A stretch of 64,000 nt of DNA from Gossypium raimondii (Eukaryota > Streptophyta > Magnoliopsida > Malvales > Malvaceae). Numbering within the stretch: position 1 is the stretch's first letter; each line of letters opens with the position of its first letter. A program made the position numbers and the translations under genes. Positions 28,997 to 39,649 of this stretch are shown here, piece by piece. Location: assembly GCF_025698545.1 (NCBI RefSeq), contig NC_068570.1:5022001-5086000 (forward strand). Direction: 5' to 3'. Under the pieces are notes generated by a model, which searched no databases, had not been told where the DNA came from, and saw nothing but the letters and a program-made list of their open reading frames with translations.

Positions 28997-30650
28997 GGGT
29001 GATCACGGCGATCAACATTCTCTTCAGTCGCAAGTGGGAGTGTGAGAAATACATAAGAAAAATCATATGCCCCGAACGCTATCGATGAACTTGAGCCAGG
29101 AAGAGTGCTGTATTGCGGTGGATACAACCCGAAAAGAGTGAGTAATGCGGTAGATACGGGCTAGGATGAGTGTTGTACTGCTGTGGTACTAGACTTGAGA
29201 TATCAAACCTGGAATAATGTCTGTGTCCTGACGAGCTCGAGAAATAGTCATTGACCTGCAACTTCTGATGATAAGAACTATCCCCGTAATGTGTATGCGA
29301 CTGCTCGAGCTCTGGCTCATATGCCCTAAGTCGATGCATGTGCAAGGGGAACTCTAATCGACTACCCACCAAGTAAATATGGTTTTCCCGTACTAGAGTA
29401 CCATTGTATGTACTCTAACGATGGTTGCAAATCGAAATAAATATTCATCTGAGGTCTCCGCGCCATCCAATTATCCCAGGATGTAATATATTTCTAGTGC
29501 ACAACCCCTAATTATTTCAATGTTTTACTCTCTTGTTAATCCCATAGATCTTCCCCAACTGCATTGGCGGAGCCGGGATATACTGGATGCAACCAAACTG
29601 CTGGAGTACTCGATCCCCGTTATACCACTCGGCTGTTTAGAAATTGATAATTTGTGCGTTAATACACCACAGGTGTGAATGAATGTGGGCAGATGAGGGT
29701 ATAACAGTCGTAATTTTTGATTTCCAATATGGTATCCAGATGAACTGCACGATTAATAACATGGTTAAAATTTAACACGGTTCGAGTAGGATATACAAAG
29801 TAATTCCATGTCACGAATATTGAAATAACTTACTTCTTCCCCTACAAGTTGTTCAATCATCAGACGAAATATCAGGACAGTGTATGACCTCCCAATACCC
29901 GGACTGCTACTCCATCTACAAAAACAAATTACATGTTAGAATAGTATTGTTAGAATAGTATCATTAGAAAAAAAAATGTCAATTAATTACTATAACAAGT
30001 AAAATTTTATCACCTGTTTACCAGTGGAAATACGTATGCTTGGTGCCTACCCGATGCTAAGAATGACATCAAAAAGCCCATAATTGCAGCAACATGAGGC
30101 ATCCGCCTATGTCTAAGGCATCAGGTTTTGTCGTCCGAAAAAGCTCACGATACAACATAGTCAGAACTGCGGAACCCCAACCATACGAGCGAACATTCTG
30201 CAAATCAGTTAATAGAGGTAAATACATCAAATGAACCCTTTTGTTGTTCACATCCGACATCAGTGCACCCTCTATAATATGCATAATATACGCTGGAGCT
30301 GGGCACATCACCTCCTACTCAGTGGCATTAATTGATAAATGCTCAAAATTGGCTTTCAGCTATGAAAATCTCAAACCCGTAAATTTGGACTCAGCATCAT
30401 TGACTCCTAGTAGGCTATAACAAAGGGCAACAGGCTCAGGTATCGTACTTATGCCCGTTATGGCACTCCCGTCGATTGGGAGCCCAAGCTGCAATGCAAC
30501 ATCCTCTAGAGTGACAGTGTACTCCCCACACGACAAATGAATTACATAGAAAATAAGACATTCTTTATACATAACATAAATAGGCTTTTTTACTTCAATA
30601 AACATTAAAAATAACTTATGAATGAATAAAAATATAAAATAAATACAAAC
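28997..30650 (-). pseudogene. Plant mobile domain (PMD, aminotransferase-like) gene relic 1
   Basis: On the minus strand, 30605-30360 reads a PMD start block with CGEYTVTLEDVALQLGLPI and GSAITGIS. After a TAG at 30360-30362 and another at 30315-30317 the frame continues as CPAPAYIMHIIEGALM, VHLMYLPLLTDL and YGWGSAVLTMLYRELFR to about 30069. Both stops lie where related proteins have Trp (TGG to TAG). A Tyr/Ser/His-rich segment at 29372-29079 resembles the low-complexity C terminus of such genes. Family role: PMD proteins (MAIN/MAIL1-like) act in gene and transposon silencing; many copies ride in transposons. This copy is non-functional and its element ends were not found. Confidence 0.8.
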
Positions 30651-31430
30651 ATACCTTAATAGCTCTTTTTAACCAAATAATACATTACAAAAATAAAATT
30701 AAAAATATAATTTCTATTTATTTTTTCCTTCTCTTTCTCCTTCCCTCTCTCTATTCAGTTCTCTTTTTTTCTTTCTTTTTCCCCTTCCCGCTCTCTTCTT
30801 TTTATTATTCTCCTATTCAAATTTCTTTTTCCTTCTGGCCAAAATGAGACACTGGGGACCTTATAATGGTCCCCAAAACACAAGTCATGAGCATAGTCCT
30901 GTCCCATCGTTGCCACCGGTGCAAGAGTCAGAGGTGTGCCGCCTATGAGGTTGGCATCACCAACCCGATGCCGCCTATGAAATGGGCATGACCAGTGGGT
31001 GTGCCGCCTTTCTTTGAGGCTTCACTAGTCGTCCTGTCCCATCAATAACAGTAGGTCAGCAGTAGGCTTGGGTGGGTCGGGTTTTGGTCGTATACGGGTC
31101 GTAATTGACCCATATTCCTTTTAGCGCCGCCTATTTAGATGGCATTTCCAATTTATATATATATATTTGCAGTCAAACATGTCAGATTTTTAGGGTGGTG
31201 CCGCCTATGCACCACCTTCCACTTGCTTGGATGTACCATTTCAGTACATAATCTGTTTGATATACCATTTAAGTTTTTTTTTATTTTGTAATATACAAAT
31301 AAAAAAAACCACTTGACATGGTTAACGGAAACCTTTTTCCCGTTAGTAAATAATAAATAATCCAGGTGGCAATAAACTATTGGGGGCACAAATAGGGGAA
31401 AGGGAATTTTATCTAAAGCATTCCGTATTT
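30650..31430. other. Repeat-derived spacer with recurring GCCGCCTAT motif
   Basis: A CT-rich stretch (30720-30840) is followed by a G/C-richer block in which GCCGCCTAT or GCCGCCTTT recurs at about 30938, 30971, 31003, 31122 and 31200. No gene is supported. It may be the upstream part of the element that carried the PMD relic. Confidence 0.4.
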
Positions 31431-31439
31431 AGATAAATT

Positions 31440-32050
31440 TTATATGATATTGGGTTTGCAAGTAGAGACGATTATGAGTCAGGTCGAGTCATATTTGGGT
31501 CGAGCGTAAATATAATATTAATACATTTTATATTTGTCTAACTTGACCGACTCAAAATATGAACTTAAAATCTTGTTCAAATCCATCCATATTTATAAAA
31601 GGCTAATCTAAACCTATTTTAGGCTCGCCCATATATTTTTTAATTTTTTTAAATATCTATATTATATTGTTTTAATATTTAATAATTTAATAATTTTTTA
31701 TTTATTGAAACTTTTTATATAGTCATCTTAACATTATATTAATGTTTACATTAGATTAGTATTATATAATTTGTATATGTTTATTTTTTTAATATGTTCT
31801 AAATTACATGATATATAAAAATAGCATAATATAAAATATTATAAACTTAAAAACGGGCTGGGCCAAGCTCAAGCCTTGAATATTTAAGATCCAAGCCCAA
31901 CCTGTATTTTAAACGAGCCTAATTTTTTTGTCCAAACTTATTTTTCGGACCTAACATTTTTATCCAAACACTTTAAAATTTTGGATGGGCCTTCGAGCAT
32001 ATACAAATAACTTGACTCATGAATAAATCTATTTACAAGTATCTATTCTC
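31440..32050. mobile_element. Dispersed foldback repeat, copy 1
   Basis: The left arm (ATGAGTCAGGTCGAGTCATA at about 31464) and the right arm (its approximate reverse complement, CTTGACTCATGAATAA at about 32013) are inverted. The right interior phrase of GGGCCAAGCTCAAGCC followed by AAACTTATTTTTCGGACC recurs diverged near 44200-44300 and 50160-50530. Non-coding; superfamily unassigned. Confidence 0.5.
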
Positions 32051-32559
32051 GATTTCAAAATGAAATAAATGGTGTCTCTTATAACTTCGTAATATAATTA
32101 AGTATATACTTCATATTTACATAGGCCAAAACATTAAGACTTATGTTGCATAAATATACAAACACGTGTATCTCTCGACTTGAAAATACTAGTAGTCACA
32201 ACTTCTTCTAATATTGATCTTATAAAAATTAGGTTTTGGTATGATAGTTTGATATTGCTAAAAAAGCGTTCGTAAAAGTTCAAACCAATTTAAAATTTTG
32301 TTTTTGAATTTTTATAAGGGGAAATTACCAATAAAAGCCGTTTTTTTTCAAAATTTACCGAAATGGGCCGATTTTTTGATTATTTACCGAAATGGTCTAT
32401 TTTCCGGGAAATCGCGTCCACGTTAGCGCGATGTCAGGGTACGTGTCAGGACATCGCGTCCACGTTAGCAGGTCGCGCTGACGTGGACGCGATGTCCTCC
32501 GCGCGTGAACAGTACCCCAACGGTTAAAAATTTGACCGTTGCCCTCCCAAATAGTAAAA

Positions 32560-32580
32560 AAAATTATAAATACCCCCCAC
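32560..32580 (+). promoter_or_regulatory. TATA box of the MULE-borne PMD gene
   Basis: ATTATAAATACCCCCC lies about 195 bases before the ATG at 32765, just inside the left TIR, and a CT-rich leader follows. The placement fits a plant core promoter. Confidence 0.55.
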
Positions 32581-32764
32581 CCCTTTTTTTTTCACAAACA
32601 AATCCTATATAATATTTCCTCTCTAATCCTCTCAATTTCCTTCCAAATTTCCTTCCAAAATTCTCCCAATTTCCTTCCAAAATTCTCTCAAATCCATATT
32701 TAATTTCAATTTCCCCTCAATTTCATTTTTTAAAATAATTTTAAATTTTTTTATATTTTCATCA

Positions 32765-34937
32765 ATGGCCGGATCATTGATTCGTCTTGATAGGAATCAC
32801 ATATCGGTAGAGCAAATGAAAATGGTAAGTATTAAATTTAATTTTTAAATATTATTTAAGATTTTTTTATTTATGTATTTTAAGATAATTATTAATTTAT
32901 TATTTGTTATAAAAGTCTGAAGATCGGTTATTGGAATGCAATATCCGGAATATGCATGCTCCTCCATCACCGTTAGTAGAGAACTACCTGCGGGAAGCTG
33001 GTTTTTGGCACGTGGCGATGGTAGGCCGGGGATGCAAGTTGGACCCAAAACTGATCAGTGCGTTGATCGAGAGATGGAGACCCGAGACGCACACATTCCA
33101 TCTTCCATGTGGAGAGTGCACTATCACTCTAGAAGATGTCCATCTGTAATTGGGATTGCCGATGGACGGGCACCCAGTCACTGGGTCAGCCCAATCTAGC
33201 AATTGAGAGGCGGTGTGCTACGAGCTTTTGGACGCTATTCCGGATAAAATAGATGGAGGTAAGGTCGAGATGGGCTGGTTACGTGCCACCTTCTCCGAGC
33301 CGAATGAAAATTTAACCGAAATTGAAAGAATCTGATATGCTCGATCATACATTATTCAAATAATTGGAGGTTATCTGATGCCCGACATGTCACGGAGCCG
33401 TGTACATTTAAGGTGGCTGCTAAAACTCGTTGATTTTAGAGGAGCCGGTGAATTTAGTTGGGGGTCTGCCGTCTTGGCAACATTATATCGGGAGATGTGC
33501 GGGGCGACGCGACCGAGGAGAGCAAACATCAGAGGTTCCCTGTCACTACTGCAATCATGGGCACAGTTTCGCTTTCCATTTCTACGTCATCGAGTGAACC
33601 ACCCATATACATTCCCACTCGTAACGAGGTAAATTTTATCTTATATTTTGGAATTATTATGTAGATTTTTAAAAAATAAAAGTATGCTAAAAATTTATTT
33701 AATTAGGTGGAACCATTCGGCAAGTTATCGTGGATTACCGTCTGAACTTGAAGATATACAGCTTCTATTGGAGCAACGGTCGGAAGCAAAAGTAAGTATT
33801 ATTGCAAATAGATATTTCCATACATTTACTAGTCGATTGATATTTAGTATTTAGTATTTAGTATTATGTATATAACTAATATTTCTATCATGTATGGATA
33901 GTTTCAATAGACACCATACGAGGATCCGGCAATTCGGGCAGTAATCCCGGAAGAGTTTTTACAAAATCCGAATGCTTGGCACGCGAAAGTGATGTTGATT
34001 AACTATGCAACCATGGACCCCACCAGACAGACAGAGTGCTACGACAGTTTGGATGTAGACAACCGATTCCTGCGGACCCTGAGGTGTTTAACGATCACCA
34101 CAAAATCGACCTTCGGCTATTAGGTACGGATTCGCCTAGATATTGGTCAGAGTACACGAAAATGTAGGAAAATCGACATGAATATCTACCTACTCGAGAA
34201 CAAATCATCGTTCCGGAGTTAGTGCGCGTTCCAGAATACATGCCATGATTTAGGATCTATGGCAAGCCGTATTTACTTACGCCAGAGGAGAGGCAGCGGT
34301 AAATACGTGTCGGAAGGGAAAGGCGCGGGCCTCTAGATCGAATACGAAAAGACTACGAAGGCAGCCCCTCAACGAGGCCCCAACAGTCACCCAGCTCATC
34401 ATCAGCGGCCATGCAATCACCGTCCCCAATGAGAGCACCGACGCAGTCACCTGACGCAGCAATTCAACAGATGATACCCACGCAACCGCCTTTCCCTATG
34501 AATCCAGTTGTGTTTCCTAGCCCTTATATGTACCCTAACCCTTACATGTATCCTTTTCCGAATCTTATGGCAGGTTGGAGCCAAATGCCTGGTTTAGCTC
34601 AATTTCCTGTTATGCCGAGCAGACCGCCGATATCTAGGCCAGCGGCGCAGGAGGGATCGCAAGGGGGGCCGTCAGGGAGCTCTCCTTTTTACCAATCGCC
34701 ACCAACGTATGGCTTTCAAACATCGTCGCCGTTCATGATGCAAACACCTCCACATACACTATTCTTTGAAGGTGGATCATCGTTCCAAGTCCGACAACCA
34801 GATGCCGAATCGGAAGAACCACAATCACCACCGGAGGAAGAACAACCGCCGCCGAAATCTAGAGGAAGGATGAATTCAGCGCTTAACCGTCGACGACCGC
34901 CATGTGGAACCGAATCCCTCGGGCATAGACATTGATT
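32765..34937 (+). pseudogene. PMD (MAIN-like) gene inside the MULE, degenerate
   Basis: Exons inferred from splice sites: 32765-32824, 32916-33628, 33707-33791, then from 33902. The protein reads MAGSLIRLDRNHISVEQMKM, then [107 protein letters not shown], then a Pro/Ser-rich tail (34411-34937). Seven in-frame stops (33147, 33204, 33333, 33908, 34165, 34246, 34300) stand at codons where the family has Gln, Trp or Arg, plus one frameshift near 34020. PMD proteins of the MAIN/MAIL1 group are linked to silencing and genome stability; the transposon-borne copies have no proven role. The exon layout with a very short first exon matches host PMD genes. Confidence 0.85.
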
Positions 34938-35119
34938 ACCGTATTTAAATTTATTATTTGATGTAATAAAATAGAATTTTATTTGATGTAATACGCATAG
35001 AAATTTTTTCGAGTTATTTTGATATTATTTGATGTAATAAAATAGAAATTTATTTGATATAATAGGCATAAAATTTTTTTCGAGTTATTTTGATATTATT
35101 TGATATAATAAAATAGAAG

Positions 35120-35312
35120 TTATATTTGATGTTATAAAAACCTAATTTAATTAAAAACCTAACATAATTTAATTAAAACCCTAACCCTAACCTAATTTAA
35201 TTAAAACCCACCGCTTCTAACCTAATTTAATTAAAAACCCTAACCCTAACCTAATTTAATTAAAACCCTAACCCTAACCTAATTTAATTAAAAGCCCTAA
35301 CCCTAACCTAAT
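35120..35312. repeat. Telomere-like tandem repeat inside the MULE
   Basis: Units of about 28-30 bases, each an AT part (CCTAATTTAATTAAAA) plus CCCTAACCCTAA, are repeated about five times between the two element genes. The plant telomere motif is CCCTAAA; this CCCTAA-type array is a degenerate interstitial relative and also lies at the 3' ends of both genes. Confidence 0.8.
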
Positions 35313-35517
35313 TTTATATAATTTGATAATTTTACTAACCATTAACACAATTTTTGGACTTAATAATTTTACATAATTTTACATAATGTTAGATTTGGTA
35401 AAATGTTTTAACTGGTACTAACAATTAAGAAATTAAACTAATTTGATAATTTTACTAAAAATTAATACAATTATCAATTAATAATTGAATAAAATATATT
35501 TTTTTCTAAAATTACAT

Positions 35518-38388
35518 TCAACTATTGCTATTAGGGCATGATCGACTTGTGTGGCCTGGGTTCTTACACCATCCGCACAACTTCTGTTGACTGGCTGTTT
35601 CTCGGATATCCATAATGTTCCGTATTCTAGTGGAGCAAGGTCGACCCTTTGGTTTGTGACGCAATTCTCTATCCGGCAATAGCTTAAAAGGAGCAAGAGA
35701 TACCGGCGGGCACTTACGTTCATCTGGGACCGGTGGGAAAATGTGTTTCCATACGTTGTACATGTTTTCTAATTTGTACACTTCGTCCACATAACTCATT
35801 GGATCCAGACGGAGTTTCTGACAAGCTGCAATAACATGAGCGCATGGATAACAAAGTGCATCAAACTTCCCACAGTCACAAGTCATGTTTCGCAAGTGTA
35901 CACGATATTGTCCGCCAACAACACCTTGGTGCGGTCTGTCAAACTCCGTCACGTGAAACCATAAATTGTCTCGATCGTGACACACTGTGTGCATGATGTT
36001 TGTCCTTGCCTTCGCCTTGTTAATTTCTTGAACTACCTTACTGCACCATATATGGCCACCCTGCATCTGTCCTGCATAAGTTGCTGCTCGCTTTGGAAAT
36101 AGCGCCGCCAAACGGAAATATGTCTCCCGCACAACTGATGTTATCAGTAGATGGCGCGTTCCTTTAAGAACAGAATTTATGCATTCTGCCAGGTTCGACG
36201 TCATATGGCCATATCGTAAGCCTCCGTCGTATGCTTGTGCCCACTGTTCAAAACGTATGTTACAAAGGTAGTCCGCCCCTTCTCCTTTTTGGGATCGTAA
36301 AATTGCCAACATCTCGTAAAAATGATCTTTATTTATTTCATACCCTGTCAATATAAGATCATAGCGAATCTTTTATACCACTTCTACCAATAAAACTAAT
36401 TCAAATTGACAAACGAAATAATACAATTATAGACTAAATACCCATGTTGGTCACTTGTCGTCGTTCGCTCTTAGATGGATATTTCCTGTAGTAGTTCGAA
36501 GCAACGTGTCTTAGGCAATATCTATGGTGTGTCTTACGCCACAAGCTTCCTCTCGATCAAATGCGGCTAGTATACTGCGCCCGATCTGAAATAACACAGA
36601 TATCAGGTTGGGGCGCACATGCCTCCTTAACCTAGAGAGAAAGAAATCTCAGTCATCAGACGACTCCCCCAGTGTTATTGCAAATGCAATTGGAAGAATT
36701 CTCCCACCGCCGTCCTGTGCCACTGCAACCAATAGCCGATGAGTATACTTACCGAACATGAATGTACCGTCAATTTGTACCAACGACTTGCAATATGAAA
36801 ATACGTCTCGGTATTGCTTAAAGGTCTAAAATAGGCGTTTGAACATTTGACATCCACGTAGCAATCAGCCGTTGTAGTACGCATGTTCCGTTTCAAGGTC
36901 TGTGATGGCACCTGGGACGTATCTCTCTAGCACCTAACACCACTGCCATATTTCATTATATGAGGCGTCCCACCCACTATGCATCTTCTCTAACGTCTTT
37001 TGCTTAGCTATCCAAGCCTTGCGGTAAGAGGGCGTGTACCCCATTTGGCTATGGATATTGGCAATTATCACCGGCACTGAAGTCCTAGGATCTGCTTTTA
37101 TCGTGGGCAGTATCAAGCTAGCTAACATAGCCGAATCCATTTTGGGATGATCTTGTGAAACACCTACAGAGGGAGTACATTAAATAATACAACATTGCAA
37201 AATAAAATTATTATTCAGATACATTAAATACTGTACCTACAGCACATGTATGTGGACCTTTGTACTTTTTTATCTCCCACAACCCTATCCTATTCCTTAA
37301 CGAGGCGACGATTTTCCATGAACATGTGCCATCTTGCACCACACACTTCGCCTCAAACTTATCAGATTTTGATTTAACAACGTGGTAATTAACGCCGTTT
37401 TTGATGCTATGCTGTTTCAAAGCACCAATAAAACTATCCTTGTTGGTAAACTGATTACCAACTTCAAGTTCACCGAAATCTACCCCCGAACTTGTACGAT
37501 CGCGCAACCGGTGTGGTAGATCTAGAAACTCTAACGCATCATCTGCTAACAGATCGACATTATGTATGTGGGCTGGAGGTGATTATGCTCTGAATCGTGG
37601 ATTTTTTTCATCATCTGAACTCCTTTCAAAGATCTTCACCTTCGTTGGAATAGGCTCGGTTGTAAAATAATCCCACTTCGCACCATTCGCCGGGCTCTCG
37701 AGGTGGATCCACATCGGAGTCATCTTCTAACCCACAATCATCTGCAGTGTACGACGTCCCCTCACCGGTTGACGTCGTAGGTAGTACGTCATCCCTTTTT
37801 CTGGGCATTTGATAACGTCCTCAATTAGATGTAGATTGACATCCACTAGAACTTGATGCAGTTCCCCAGTACGTATTTCCAGCATCAAACGTCGAGCCAC
37901 CGACGTACATGTCCCATCCACCGACAGAGTGTCTTGCGGGGGATGTGCATTCGACACCGCTACCGAACATGGGCTGTTCCGTATTTTGTAACCCGCTAAC
38001 CGAGTGTCGGCTAGGGGTCGTGTATACATCTCGAACACCGGTCGGAGGTACATCAGTTGGAGACATAAATTGTACATATAACTCAATATAAGATGCTCCA
38101 CTAGCAAGATGAGTCTGCACCATTACCTCTGAGCTACGAGCACCTTTTATGTCGAACGAGTCATATGTCACCGGATCAACACAAGAACAAAATCGATACG
38201 TGATTGACAGAACTTTCATTGGCGTCGTTCCGAAGATTTTACGCCTAATTCTTTTACGAAGTTCTGTCAAATCTATGTTACGGTTAAATGACGATGCATG
38301 CACCGTATTCTCGGCAAAAAACAACACCATTCTCGGTGTGGCAAACCTCACCATCGTAGTAAATAACAACACTAATACGTTCACTCAT
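35518..38388 (-). pseudogene. MULE transposase (MuDR type) with SWIM zinc finger, degenerate
   Basis: Exons by splice sites: 38388-37237, 37163-36442, 36344-35518. The N terminus begins MSERISVVIYYDGEV, then a PB1-like block (DLTELRKRIRRKIFGTTPMK) and a linker. The MuDR DNA-binding region (37507-37237) has FGELEVGNQF, CSWKI and WEIKKYKGPHTC. The DDE core keeps QIDGTFMFGKYTHRLL (first Asp, about 36765), VISDR (second Asp, about 36590) and HMTSNLAECINSVLKG (Glu, about 36190). The C terminus has a SWIM finger (CDCGKFDALCYPCAHV) and a CCHC knuckle (CGWCKNPGHTSRSC). Breaks: a frameshift near 38320, TGA at 37821, TAA in the linker near 37590, TAG at 36934 and 36826, TGA at 36649, and base losses near 36570. 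It cannot encode a working enzyme as is. Confidence 0.92.
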
Positions 38389-38459
38389 TTTGAAACTCTA
38401 ACTTTCTTAGCCTCTCTAAATTGTTTCTGCTGTGACTTATGCATTCTAAGAACATTTTC

Positions 38460-38476
38460 TGCCTAATTTATAGCCT
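38460..38476 (-). promoter_or_regulatory. TATA box of the MULE transposase gene
   Basis: GGCTATAAATTAGGC on the minus strand lies about 80 bases before the transposase ATG at 38388, with a purine-rich leader between. Confidence 0.55.
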
Positions 38477-38489
38477 CAACCCAAACTTG

Positions 38490-38845
38490 CTACTGTAGCA
38501 AAATCGCGTCCACGAGGGTGCGATTTTACAATTTCTTCTCAAATAGCATCCTGGTAGAAGCGATTTTATACTATTTGCTCAGAAACATCAAAAAAAAATT
38601 ATTTCTTACATGACCAACTGTAGCAAAATCGCGTCCACGGGGGCACGATTTCACAATTTCTTCTCAAATAGCATCCTGGTAGAAGCGATTTTATACTATT
38701 TGCTTAGAAACGTCAAAAAAAATATTTCTTACATGACCTACTGTAGCAAAATCGCGTCCACGAGGGCGCGATTTCACAAATTCTTCTCAAATAGCATCCT
38801 GATAGAAGCGATTTTATACTATTTGCTCAGAAACGTCAACTCGAA
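38490..38845. repeat. Subterminal 125-bp minisatellite of the MULE, about 2.8 copies
   Basis: ACTGTAGCAAAATCGCGTCC starts near 38492, 38617 and 38740, so the period is 123-125 bases. Each unit also holds GCATCCTGGTAGAAGCGATT. Each carries a short hairpin in which TCGCGTCC faces a downstream G-rich GCGATTT segment, echoing the GCGCGAT motif of the TIRs. Upstream of the transposase promoter, this is a candidate regulatory or transposase-binding region. Confidence 0.85.
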
Positions 38846-39171
38846 ATAATTTATTCCGGGACCTAAAACCCTAAAAAGCTTGAACCCTAAACCCTAAAAG
38901 CCAAAAAAACCAAACGTGAAAAAACGTCAAAATCGCGTCCCCCGGAACGCGCTACGTGTCAGGACATCGCGTCCACGTCAGCGCGACCTGCTGACGTGAA
39001 AGGAAATCGCGCCTTTAAGGACGCGATGTCCTGACACGTACCCTGACATCGCGCTGACGTGGACGCTATTTCCCGAAAAATGGACCATTCCGGTAAATAA
39101 TAAAAAAATCGGCCCATTTTGGTAAATTTTGAAAAAAAACGACTTTTTTTGGTAAATTGCCCTTTTTATAA

Positions 39172-39649
39172 CACTAAAAAATAGTTTAAAGATAATCAAA
39201 TTGATTATTGCAAATTTGATCAGGGTATTAAAAATATAATTTAATTATTAATAATTTGTTATATTAAAAATACTCTAAAAATCAAAACTAATGGAGGAGT
39301 GAAAAAAAAGGAAAATAATAACTTAAAATCGGTTGTATTTAAAGAAGATTTTTTTAAAGTTTACAAATATAAATATAATATAATTATAGTAAAATTAGAT
39401 AAATATTTTCCAATAACTAAAAATAAAATCAATCAAATATAAAGAAAAAACTAAAATAAAATAATCCAAACTAAAAAAAACAGTAAAACTCATATAAAAA
39501 TTGAACAGTATATGAAAAAATCGAAAGCTTCAGCCTTTGGCTTGCTGCGAATGCTTCGTTGACAAGAGAGAGGGTTTAAATTAAAATAAGTGAGAGGAAA
39601 TTGAGTCGTTATTTCATCCTTACTAATTTGTTAGTTTAACTATAATCAA
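39172..39649 (+). promoter_or_regulatory. Remaining 5' flank of the TMEM50-like gene
   Basis: Only 478 bases separate the right target duplication of the MULE from the TMEM50 ATG. The stretch is AT-rich, with GCTTGCTGCGAATGCTTCGT (about 39540) and GA-rich sequence (about 39566). No clear TATA box was chosen. Confidence 0.45.

Larger units (their letters stand above)
32318..39162. mobile_element. Full-length Mutator-like element (MULE), 6845 bp, carrying a PMD gene and a transposase gene
   Basis: Terminal inverted repeats of about 185-225 bases: the left starts GGGGAAATTACCAATAAAAG, and the right, read inverted, GGGCAATTTACCAAAAAAAG. Both continue into the same GC-rich block of GCGCGATGTCAGGGTACGTG and GACGTGGACGCGATGTCC. 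A perfect 9-bp target duplication TTTTTATAA lies at 32309-32317 and 39163-39171. Inside are a plus-strand PMD gene (32765-34937) and a minus-strand MULE transposase gene (35518-38388), arranged tail to tail, each with a TATA box near its TIR. Both genes are now broken, but the element boundaries are intact, so insertion was of one composite unit. Confidence 0.93.

Noticed and set aside
34411..34937. 174-codon Pro-rich frame as an independent gene
   Set aside because: It is the low-complexity C-terminal part of the broken MULE-borne PMD gene; the frame joins it upstream through stops.
35120..35312. True chromosome-end telomere
   Set aside because: The array is short, mixed with AT spacers, of CCCTAA rather than CCCTAAA type, and lies inside a bounded transposon.
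37909..38466. Plus-strand frames over the transposase N terminus
   Set aside because: Antisense shadows of the transposase coding sequence.
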